Positions 9,901-16,460 of a DNA stretch of 17,931 nucleotides are shown piece by piece. Position 1 is the first letter of the stretch, and every line of letters starts with the position of its first letter. The notes under the pieces were generated by a model. It was not told the origin of the DNA. It saw only the letters and a program-made list of their open reading frames with translations, and searched no databases. Source of the stretch: Chrysochromulina tobinii (lineage: Eukaryota; Haptophyta; Prymnesiales; Chrysochromulinaceae). The translations under genes and the position numbers were made by a program. Where the stretch lies: contig JWZX01000702.1 in assembly GCA_001275005.1 (NCBI GenBank), positions 1 to 17,931 of the forward strand. Reading direction: 5' to 3'.

Positions 9901-11026
9901 AGCCCGACGCCGCCGAGGCTGCCGCCCAGAGCGCTCGCCAGCGCACCGGTACTGAATCCGCCGGATAGGCTGCCGCCGAGCCCTCCCGCGAGCCCCGCAC
10001 TCAACGAACTCGCGCCGAGGCTGCTTGAGAGATTCGCCGCGAGGCTGCCGCTGCCGAGGGGTCCGCCGCCGAGAGCACCGCCAAGCCGGCCGCCGAGCCG
10101 GCCGCCGAGCCCGCTGCCCGCCGCAAGGCTGGCGGCAAGGCTCCCCGAGAGCCCTCCCGCCAAATCTCCCGTGAGCAGACCGCTCAAGGAGTGGGCGCCG
10201 CTTCCGAGCCCGCTTCCGAGCCCGCCGCCGAGCCCACCGCCCAGGCCGCCATTCAGGCCGCCGCTTAGAGCGCCACTCAGGCCGCCGCTCAGACTGCCGA
10301 GGAGTGCACTAGAGCCAACGAGGCCATCCGCGCGATCCTGCGGCGAGGGTTAGGGGGCGCACACGCTCAGTCGCGAGAGCGTGGAGCTTTGGCAAGAATG
10401 AGGGTGCACGCACTTCACTAGCCCCCCAGTTGGGGCAAGGGCAGTTGGGGCAGGGGCAGGAGCAGGGGCCGAGTGGAGCACAAACATGCGTGTGTCGGGG
10501 TTTCGGACGTGATTGTGCGTGATTGCATCCTAAATCACGGCCGATAACGAGGCCGCCGTGCGTGTGTGTGCGGGGTGACTCGGACCTTTGCGAGCATCGC
10601 CGCGAGACGTGAATTCAGCTCGTTGCCGCCTCCCGCCGCGGGGCCAGCTGATGAACCCTTGTCTGGCCCCTCGCCCTCCATGCCGCCGCCGTGCAGCCCA
10701 TTGGGGTTGCGCAGGTGCCGCGTGAGCGGGAACATGTCGCGCATCCCCCCGATGCTGGCTCCCAATCCAAAGTATGTTGGCAGGGAGAGCGAGCGTGCGA
10801 GCGATAGGTTCTCCCCCATGGGTGGCACAGGCGTGTGCGCCGCAGCAGCCTCCCCAGCCTCATCTTGGTCGCTCAGGTCCTCCATAAAGTGCGCGAGGGC
10901 GGGCCAAGACGCGAGCTGGTCGAAATTATCATCGGCGCCGCCTCCGCGTGTCCCGCCCGCACCTTGCGGGTAGCCCGTGTGAGCTTCTCGCGCGCCTTGG
11001 TCCGGCATGGAAGTCGTCGAAGGCAT
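6945..11026 (-). CDS. Large Gly-rich GARP (G2-like Myb) transcription factor, two exons
   Basis: Exon 1 is 11026-10586 and exon 2 is 10337-6945, giving 1277 aa. The GARP DNA-binding domain lies at about residues 480-548 (DNA 9145-9327). It has FVWSPDLHYRFEAAV in helix 1 and the diagnostic SHLQKYR at the end of helix 3, as in plant and algal G2-like/PHR/ARR-B regulators. No receiver domain is visible, so it is not an obvious type-B response regulator. Exon 1 carries an acidic, possibly activating stretch (FMEDLSDQDEAGEAA). Most of exon 2 is Gly/Leu/Ser/Asn low-complexity sequence. An acidic hydrophobic segment (QQLADFSVEDFVQLHEGD, coded near 8025-8080) may be an activation motif. The C-terminal third is Ser/Arg-rich and ends in a basic NLS-like segment (LKRRRAG through LAKRQQL). 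It is predicted to be a nuclear DNA-binding regulator. The exon 2 frame has no ATG at its left end, which is why the upstream exon is needed. Confidence 0.75.
8187..8290 (-). repeat. 18-base minisatellite coding GGGGGN repeats
   Basis: On the plus strand, units close to CCGCCTCCGTTGCCACCG repeat about five times. On the coding strand they read Gly5-Asn. This is a coding minisatellite inside the GARP gene and is likely to vary in length. Confidence 0.8.
8694..8907 (-). repeat. 126-base-period internal duplication in the GARP gene
   Basis: Two copies of about 88 bases (8694-8781 and 8820-8907) differ at only two positions by eye. They encode GGTDGSGVTLPRNNSGSNL followed by M or L and GANRGSV. 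The period is 42 codons, so the frame is kept. Confidence 0.85.
9360..9530 (-). repeat. Coding repeat of GGGGLS/GGGGLN units
   Basis: Plus-strand units close to CCGCCGCCGCCGCTCAGG (18 bases, with shorter variants) encode Gly4-Leu-Ser or Gly4-Leu-Asn directly N-terminal to the GARP domain. A related 9-base array (GGLGGLGG) lies at about 9589-9625. Confidence 0.8.
10338..10585 (-). other. Intron of the GARP gene (phase 0, 248 bases)
   Basis: On the minus strand the donor is AAAG|GTCCGA and the acceptor is CTAACCCTCGCCGCAG|GAT, with a textbook CTAAC branch-point motif just upstream. The exon 2 frame meets a stop (TAA, inside that branch-point motif) within the intron. Splicing joins ...MLAK to DRADGL... 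in phase 0. The donor is weaker than consensus, so its exact position is less certain than the acceptor. Confidence 0.7.
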
Positions 11027-11244
11027 AAGATGAAGAAGGCTGAAGATGAAGAGACCTTCGACAAAATGCCAGATTTTTCATTGGCAAGGAAGTTTCGTCC
11101 GGTTTGCTTCGTTCTTCCAGCGGCAGGGGTGGGCTGTGATTGGAGTGCACGACCCACACGTGCCCCTCGCTTTGGACTGACATGTCCTACTTGACTTGAT
11201 TTGTCTTGACTTGGCTTGTCTCGCGGGTCGCGTCCTTCAAGAGA
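11027..11244. promoter_or_regulatory. Divergent promoter of GARP and MEA1-like genes
   Basis: These 218 bases separate the GARP exon 1 start from the MEA1-like start. Near the MEA1 side, at 11189-11220, a short imperfect repeat reads CTTGACTTGATTTG then TCTTGACTTGGCTTG. It may be a regulatory or 5' UTR element. No clear TATA box is seen. Confidence 0.45.
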
Positions 11245-11931
11245 ATGGACGCGAGCGTCGACTTCCTCTTATCGCGGCTCGAGATGGAGTACCGCATGGT
11301 TGTGGCCGCCACGCGGCCACCCGCGCAGGCTGAGGCATCATTGCTCGAGGACGAGGAGGCTCAGGCAGATGCAGAGGCGCAGGGCTACGCAACGATTGGC
11401 TTCGACAATGAGGATGACGAGGAGGGCGAGGTCGTGGACGCCGAAGGCTACGCGTGCATGGGCGACGAGGCAGAGGAGTCCGACGACGATGGTATGCCGC
11501 GAGCTGCAGCATCCGATGATGACGCAGACAAGGAAAATACTTTTGATGCCAGCGGCGTGCCAGCGGTTTTGGAAACAGCGACAGGGGCTCCTGTGATTGA
11601 ACTCGTCGCCGCCTCTCCCATCGCAATTGTGGTACGGTTGATCTTTGGCAGAGTGACCACAACCGCGTGGGCGTCGGCAAAGACCGGGGAGGAGCCTGCT
11701 GCTGCTGATGCCGAGCCATGGGTGGTCGAGTTCCCACCACTTGCCGAGGCGCCGGTGGCGGCAGCGCCATTGCCACCCGGCCGGGCCGACGCCATCCGCC
11801 ACGTTATGGCCGGGCTGACGCTGGCGCCGCCGCCGCCTGGCTGGGCTAAGGCAGTGCCAGAAGCTGTTTGGAAGCATCGCCTCCTAAGCGCCGCGCAGCG
11901 CCGCGCAGCGTATGGGCACGACGGACTGTGA
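11245..11931 (+). CDS. MEA1: MEA1-family (male-enhanced antigen 1 homologue) acidic protein
   Basis: This is a 228-aa protein from ATG 11245; the frame extends a few codons upstream without another ATG. The N-terminal half is very acidic and contains two GY motifs (QGYATIGFD at 46-54; EGYACMGDE at 67-75), recalling the GYxPL context of MEA1. The C-terminus carries the family signature: IRHVMAGLTLAPPPPGWAKA (184-203) followed by VPEAVWKHRL, matching the MEA1 pattern of a helix with a MAG/L motif, Pro-rich turn, then WA and W residues. The middle (about 115-175) is less typical and could hide an unrecognised intron or lineage insert. MEA1 (PF06910) is conserved across eukaryotes but its molecular role is poorly known; it is named from testis expression in mammals. 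The assignment is by motif recognition, not search. Confidence 0.7.
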   Translation: MDASVDFLLSRLEMEYRMVVAATRPPAQAEASLLEDEEAQADAEAQGYATIGFDNEDDEEGEVVDAEGYACMGDEAEESDDDGMPRAAASDDDADKENTFDASGVPAVLETATGAPVIELVAASPIAIVVRLIFGRVTTTAWASAKTGEEPAAADAEPWVVEFPPLAEAPVAAAPLPPGRADAIRHVMAGLTLAPPPPGWAKAVPEAVWKHRLLSAAQRRAAYGHDGL

Positions 11932-12283
11932 ATTTATTGTAACCCGAGGTCATCTCCTGTCTCTCGTTAGAGCTTAGACTTTTCCACAGCGAGCGAATTT
12001 GGCATGAATTGAAGGGATCCTGCGTATTAGTCGCACAAATAAGAGCCCACGCCAATGCACGAGACAGGACGAAGTAAATAGTAATCGGAAATCCAATATC
12101 CAATTGCGGAAATGCGAAATCGCTCCCTCGGTCAGTGTGTAGCCTGGATGTGTGGAAAGTGGAATGAAATTGCGACTTTGTGTGTGCAATATATCGCACG
12201 CACCTACGAACACGCGACGACGGCAAGTCTCGGTTACCGATTTCTCGTCAATAGTGTCGTGTGTCGTCTGCGAGATCATCATG
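11932..12283. other. Convergent intergenic region, AT-richer, no gene seen
   Basis: These 352 bases lie between the 3' ends of the MEA1-like and DUF2358 genes. The sequence is noticeably less GC-rich than the flanking genes (for example around 12070-12120). No ORF, RNA or repeat stood out. Confidence 0.6.
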
Positions 12284-12934
12284 TCAAACCTTCTTCCCAA
12301 CACCTCCGGTGAAGAGCTGCTGCACGCCTTCGGCCGGGCTCACATCCCAGCTTTCAATGTGGCGAACGATGAGGCCGCTCTGTTCATCAAACTCGTGGAG
12401 CACGCCCCATGGCCATGCGAGCACAGGCTTCCAAGGCAAGGCGAGGCGCAGCTTGACCAGCAGCTTCGTGCTGTAGCGCGGTGGGCTCCTCTCGATTTCG
12501 GTGGAGAGGACGCGCGTCGACGACTCGGTGATGAACCCGCCCGCCAAATTAGACAAGTTTTCGACAAAGCGCTGCTTGCCCTTGAAAGATACGAATGGAT
12601 CCGCAAATTCACACTCCTCATCGTAGAGCGCTTCATCCATGACACCCGTGAGAAAGTAAGGCCTTGGATCGCTTGGCGAGCCATCGTAGTCCATTTTGAG
12701 CCGTGAAATGGCCTCTTCGAGCGTTGACGGTGCGCGCTGCGCAGCACGTGCCGATGTTACATCGACCCCACGCACCGCTTTTGCCATCTTGCCAAAGAGC
12801 TCCGCGCCAAACCAAACGCTCTTCACCGCGAGATTGGGCTCATCGGCCTCCTTCATGGCGCATCTGATGGACGAACGCCGTGCAGCGGGCCCGCCAATCA
12901 GCAGCGCGGTGACGAGCGACGCGAAGGAGAGCAT
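12284..12934 (-). CDS. Plastid-targeted DUF2358 (NTF2-like fold) protein
   Basis: This is a 216-aa protein from the ATG at 12934. The same frame runs open to an earlier ATG at 13282, but the sequence before 12934 is Arg/Ser-rich and uncharacteristic, while from here a signal peptide begins at once (MLSFASLVTALLIGGPAA) followed by a basic Ser/Arg stretch (RRSSIRCAMK). That is the signal-plus-transit arrangement of proteins sent to secondary plastids. Residues about 72-210 match DUF2358 (PF10184) as I know it from plant chloroplast proteins: a helix with LKMDYDG, then DEECEFADPFVSFKGKQRF, LRLALPWKPVLAWPWG and the closing RHIESWDVSP. The family is conserved in photosynthetic eukaryotes and cyanobacteria. 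The fold resembles SnoaL/NTF2 ligand-binding proteins, but no reaction is established. It ends VGKKV. Confidence 0.8.
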   Translation of the reverse strand: MLSFASLVTALLIGGPAARRSSIRCAMKEADEPNLAVKSVWFGAELFGKMAKAVRGVDVTSARAAQRAPSTLEEAISRLKMDYDGSPSDPRPYFLTGVMDEALYDEECEFADPFVSFKGKQRFVENLSNLAGGFITESSTRVLSTEIERSPPRYSTKLLVKLRLALPWKPVLAWPWGVLHEFDEQSGLIVRHIESWDVSPAEGVQQLFTGGVGKKV

Positions 12935-13759
12935 CCGCGCCTCGAATCTGCTGCTGTGAACGCTGCTCTGAACTCTGCTGCTGCTGTGAAACGCACGACG
13001 CGCACACTCTCCTGACACCCTAGCACATGGCCTCTGTGAACTCTCTTGTAGCGCCCAACACAGCGCGCGTGTGCGTGATGCGCGCGCGGGCGGCTGTGTA
13101 CTCAATTGGTCAATTACCGCGCGTACTTGTAACATACGGCTTCGAAAACACCGGGGGAGCCGGGACACACGCGGGACACACCGGTTCAAAAACACCGGGA
13201 GGTAACAGTGTTCCCGGTATATCCGGGAACACAGTGACTGTTCCCGGTATACCGGAACGTCATTCCCAATCATTCCCTCCAAACCGGGACGTCCCCGATG
13301 TGCAAACCGAACACTGCGCTACACTGTCTCCGAAAACGCAGTGCGAAAACTGCATAACGGGAAAGACGATCTAGCGAGATACGCCGCCGCGCTTCTCCGC
13401 CGGCGCGCGGGCGCGGACCGGATCACCCTGAGCCCCTGTGTGACGCTTCGACGCCGACAAGAGGTGCAACGTCTTTTGTCGGTCAATATACACAATCGTT
13501 TGAATTTAGATTGGACGTGCAGACAGCCTGACAGGACACAGGTACACGTGTCGAGCGCGAGGAGCGTACGGACGGCTTGAGCGATTCTAGATATCTCGTC
13601 GGCGAGACGGCGCGACTAACATCGCGACCATCGTGATCGCGTATCCACCAAGCAAGGACCACCACAACCAGCACCACCACAGCACCAGCACCACACCGGC
13701 ACACCGCATGTACGGTCGTCATGTGCACCGCTTCCTCTCGACTCACACAGCTTTCTGAC
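12935..13759. other. Intergenic region between two same-strand genes
   Basis: These roughly 825 bases are upstream of the DUF2358 gene and downstream of the EF-hand gene. No convincing gene was found. It contains a CTGCTGCTGTGAA repeat next to the DUF2358 start (12949-12990), the palindrome cluster described separately, a small hairpin CGACAAGAG/CTTTTGTCG (13455-13463 with 13473-13481), and a CCA-rich stretch (13660-13700). Confidence 0.6.
13141..13343. repeat. Cluster of palindromes and direct repeats around ACCGGG/CCCGGT
   Basis: TTCGAAAACACCGGG (13141-13155) recurs as TTCAAAAACACCGGG (13185-13199), and CGGGACACAC is doubled between them. There follows a palindrome with perfect 10-base arms, GTGTTCCCGG (13208-13217), loop TATAT, CCGGGAACAC (13223-13232). 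A second, GTTCCCGGTATACCGGAAC, sits at 13240-13258. A further inverted pair, CACTGCG/CGCAGTG, lies at 13312-13318 and 13337-13343. It is non-coding; it could be a remnant of a small mobile element or a regulatory cluster upstream of the DUF2358 gene. Confidence 0.7.
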
Positions 13760-14683
13760 TCACAGCTCGTCTTTGGGGGCCTCGTTCTTTTGGGGCTCGG
13801 GCATCGCCCTCTTGGCGCGGTCAGGCTGCTGAGAAACACGTCGTGCAATCGCCGGCGTCGGGAGCGGCTCGTCTTTGGGGGCCTCGTGCTTTAATGGCTC
13901 GGGCACCGCCAGCGGGAGCGGGCCATCCTTAATCAGCGGATTATCTTCCTGATGAGGATCGCACTCCTCGTCCTTTGGTGGCTCGGGCATCGCCATCGGG
14001 AGCGGTCCATCCTTAATCAGCGGATTATCTTCCTGCGTGGGATCGCCCTCCTCGGCTACCTTCTGCATGTTCTGGATGTAGGCTGGCACACGACTTCTCT
14101 CCTTCTCAAGGCGCATCAGCTCCGCCTCATATTTCTCCCTCTCTTCCTCATCTTCGAACTTGGGCTCTGGGGGGCCGGGGTCCTCTTTTGGCAATCGCCC
14201 AGCGCGCTTGTCAAGGATGGTTTGGATCATATGCTTGGCACGCTCCTCGTGGGGCACTTTGTTGGGCCACATCTTGTTTCGGGACACCACATTGAGGAAT
14301 TCTTTGAGCTCTGGCTGGGTGATGATACGGTCTCCATCCTCGTCGATCGCGTCGAAGGTGAGGTTGTACCACCCACGTCCGGCATACCACTCAGACCACC
14401 CTTCTCCCTCGTCCTTCTCGAGCGCAGCGGAGAGGGTCACCTGGATCTCCAAAAAGTGGTACAGCCACGCCTTGGCCTCCTCTTCACTCCACACGCGGTC
14501 GCCGTCGTCATCCACTATCTGGATGATCCACTCAGCGTCGTGGCCGTTCACGCCGCGCTTCGTGCCAACGTATCGCTTTGTGCGTTCGGGCGCGTTCTTC
14601 GACACCATGCCCGTCATCTGCATTACGCCTTGCGCGTTCACGAGCGCCACACTGGCAAGCAGCACGAGCAAGACACGTGTCAT
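13760..14683 (-). CDS. Secretory-pathway two-EF-hand calcium-binding protein ending in KDEL
   Basis: This is a 307-aa protein from ATG 14683. A clean signal peptide follows at once (MTRVLLVLLASVALVNAQG); an earlier in-frame ATG at 14725 would bury it. Two canonical EF-hand loops are seen: DDDGDRVWSEEE at 58-69 and DEDGDRIITQPE at 114-125, both with acidic residues at positions 1, 3, 5 and 12. A charged Glu/Lys segment (160-210) is followed by two Pro-rich repeats containing QEDNPLIKDGPLP (217-229 and 245-257). The C-terminus is NEAPKDEL, a standard ER retrieval signal. It is therefore predicted to be an ER-luminal calcium-binding protein, functionally like reticulocalbin/calumenin (CREC) proteins but shorter, with two rather than six EF-hands. 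It could act as a Ca2+ buffer or cofactor of folding enzymes (inference). It is divergent from the four-cysteine gene, sharing a very short promoter. Confidence 0.85.
   Translation of the reverse strand: MTRVLLVLLASVALVNAQGVMQMTGMVSKNAPERTKRYVGTKRGVNGHDAEWIIQIVDDDGDRVWSEEEAKAWLYHFLEIQVTLSAALEKDEGEGWSEWYAGRGWYNLTFDAIDEDGDRIITQPELKEFLNVVSRNKMWPNKVPHEERAKHMIQTILDKRAGRLPKEDPGPPEPKFEDEEEREKYEAELMRLEKERSRVPAYIQNMQKVAEEGDPTQEDNPLIKDGPLPMAMPEPPKDEECDPHQEDNPLIKDGPLPLAVPEPLKHEAPKDEPLPTPAIARRVSQQPDRAKRAMPEPQKNEAPKDEL
13896..14044 (-). repeat. 84-base-period coding tandem repeat in the EF-hand gene
   Basis: Two copies about 65 bases long (starting 13896 and 13980), each beginning GGCTCGGGCA and containing CCATCCTTAATCAGCGGATT, encode QEDNPLIKDGPLP followed by a PEP motif. 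The 28-codon period keeps the frame. A further partial unit (GCCTCGT with CTTTGGGGG) is found at both 13767 and 13869, the first of which forms the KDEL end. Confidence 0.8.
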
Positions 14684-14795
14684 CGCACAAGAATCTTGAA
14701 AAACGTTTGACGATGAGGAATGCAAACAAAAAGTTTAGTTTTTTCATGTGTGAATGTGGAGTGGAAACGTGTGGAGAACTATTGATGCGGAAAAC
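14684..14795. promoter_or_regulatory. Short divergent promoter, EF-hand and four-cysteine genes
   Basis: Only 112 bases separate the two chosen starts. The stretch at 14700-14760 is AT-rich (AAAAAGTTTAGTTTTTTC) against a GC-rich background, consistent with a bidirectional promoter. The limits depend on the start choices. Confidence 0.45.
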
Positions 14796-15516
14796 ATGTC
14801 GACAATTGCATCTTCGAAGAATCCCGCCGTGGGCGCCCGCGCCCATCACTCTCCGCGCCCAGCGGGGAGTAAATTGCGCGCTATGCTTGGGGAAGAAGCC
14901 ATCGTCGTCGATGATGATGCGGAAGCGTTCGACCTCAATGTCCGACGACTGCAAAAAAAGAGTGGCGGTGGCAGCGTGCTCAATCTCATTGGGTCAGAGG
15001 ATGGAAACAGGCAGAGGGAGCTGGACGGAACGGGCAAGTTGCTTGTTGGCGACGCCCTGTCTTCTCGCTCCGATTCCACATCTTTAGGGCGAGGGCCCAG
15101 TTTCTCTGGTGAGGTGCTTTCAAGCGACCCAGGCGTCAAAGATATCACGGAAGTGATCGGTGCAGAGCTCAATGGTCTGGGCACCTCAAATGTCAAAGAC
15201 TTCATGTTTCGTGCGTCTGCGAAGTCCTCGAGCGCACGCGTGCCCTCAGCTGAACCCGCTCCCGTGCCGCGTCTCACACATGTGAATTCGTCTCGTCGTC
15301 GCAGAGTTCACGTGCGAAAACCCAAAGTGCCGCGCCGAAATGTCTATCTCTGGGACCATGATGCGTGACGCTGCGCTGGAGGACATGCGCAAAAAGCAGA
15401 AGAAGAAGGGCTTTCTGAGCAAATTTCTGGGCACGGACAAAATTTCGGTCGGTGTCGAGTGCGCCAAGTGCCAAAGGGTTCACAATCTTGCGGTTCCCGA
15501 CGGCGTGCTCGGATAA
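14796..15516 (+). CDS. Unrecognised protein with split four-cysteine (zinc-ribbon-like) motif, two exons
   Basis: Exons are 14796-15210 and 15305-15516, giving 208 aa. I do not recognise the family. The ATG at 14796 has a better start context (AAC before ATG) than the in-frame ATG at 14754, which would add 14 residues. The N-terminal 130 residues are Ser/Gly/Asp-rich with little predicted structure. The end of exon 1 and all of exon 2 look globular: NVKDFMFQFTCENPKC with C142 and C147, then a strongly basic helix (DMRKKQKKKGFLSKFLG, 165-181), then VECAKCQRVHNLAVP with C191, C194 and H198. C-x4-C and C-x2-C spaced by 43 residues suggest a zinc-binding fold with a basic insert. The basic helix could bind nucleic acid, membrane or act as an NLS (inference). 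It is divergent from the EF-hand gene and convergent with the amphipathic-helix gene. Confidence 0.6.
15211..15304 (+). other. Intron of the four-cysteine gene (94 bases)
   Basis: The donor is TTTC|GTGCGT and the acceptor TCGTCGTCGCAG|AGTTC; CTGAAC at 15250-15255 is a plausible branch point. The exon 1 frame and the Cys-rich exon 2 frame differ, and exon 2 has an in-frame stop just upstream (15283-15285). Splicing here makes the split codon C|AG (Gln) and joins FMF to QFTC in frame. Confidence 0.7.
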
Positions 15517-16460
15517 AGCGATCGTGTTCCACGCTGGAATTTGGGGAGGAGGAGATCCGAATGTGCTGTGGGCCGCTGCGGCGCGCGGTGGGGCCATGCC
15601 GCAACGATCTTATGCGAACCTTTGGGCGCATCGCATGGATCTCGTTCGATCCGACGTATCCCCATCGCGAGCGCGTTACCGTGATTTGCGCCGCCCCGCT
15701 CCGCCGCCGCCGCGCGCGACGGCCCGCACCACTGTGCAACACGATAATCGGACACGAATGCGCAGATACTCGTAATGCAGACAGTGTCTATGAGCTGGCT
15801 TGCAATCGAGTGAGTTTCTTTGACGCGCACATTCCGCGCATACGCCATACCAACGCCATACCGCGCCCCCGTGAGCGCGCCCGCCGCCGCGCGCGTCGGC
15901 TCGTCGGATCGGCGTCCGCGGCGCGGGCGCGCGGGCCCCCGCGCGCGGGGCGCCACGCGTGCACGCCGTTGACGGTTCCGGTTGACCGTTTTCGGTCGTC
16001 GTTTCGGTCGTAACGCAGTGAGAACTCCCCCGCCCCCCCCCGCCTCTCGCGGTCCTGCGTACACCAGATAGATCTCAGATGGCATGTGATTTTTCCGACA
16101 CAGACAGTTGGCCATGCCCACCCCTCCGTCGCATGAGTGCGGTATCCCGCGCCGAGCGCGCTTACGAGCGGCTCTTCCACTACCCTACGCCCTCGCGATA
16201 TGATTCACCGCGTCCGCCGGCGCCGCGTGTCACCCCTGCCCCAATTCATATCAACACACCCGCCGCACATACGGCGAGACGACAGCTCTCCTTGGCGAGA
16301 AGGAGAGGCTGAGGTCTTCATGGGGCTGCGCGGCGGTTTGAGCGGCTCACGTGCTCTTTCACACAAACGAGGGGGATGCACGATCTCGCGTCGAGATCTC
16401 GCGGCCATGCTGCGGACACCGTGCCGCCCAGGCCAACGGCCCCCGGCCCATCACTCCGTC
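15517..16460. other. Convergent intergenic region, no gene accepted
   Basis: These 944 bases lie between two gene 3' ends. ORFs here are Arg/Pro-rich products of high GC and show no family features. Seen: an inverted repeat with perfect 9-base arms GCGCGCGGG/CCCGCGCGC at 15927-15946, a short direct repeat (TTCGGTCG twice, 15990-16010), and a long C-run at 16027-16041. Confidence 0.55.

Noticed and set aside
11206-11244. TTG start extending the MEA1-like protein by 13 residues
   Set aside because: Eukaryotic initiation at TTG is unlikely; the first ATG at 11245 is well placed.
13183-13199. tRNA B-box-like GGTTCAAAAACACC
   Set aside because: No matching A box, acceptor stem or cloverleaf nearby.
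12935-13282. N-terminal extension of the DUF2358 ORF to the ATG at 13282
   Set aside because: It would bury an obvious signal peptide and includes the palindrome cluster; composition is not protein-like.
13952-14710. Plus-strand 252-aa ORF opposite the EF-hand gene
   Set aside because: The antisense strand carries a signal peptide, two exact EF-hands and KDEL, so this is a shadow.
15459-16013. Plus-strand 184-aa ORF after the four-cysteine gene
   Set aside because: It starts inside exon 2 in another frame and is Arg-rich with no recognisable domain; it could be revisited if transcripts are found.
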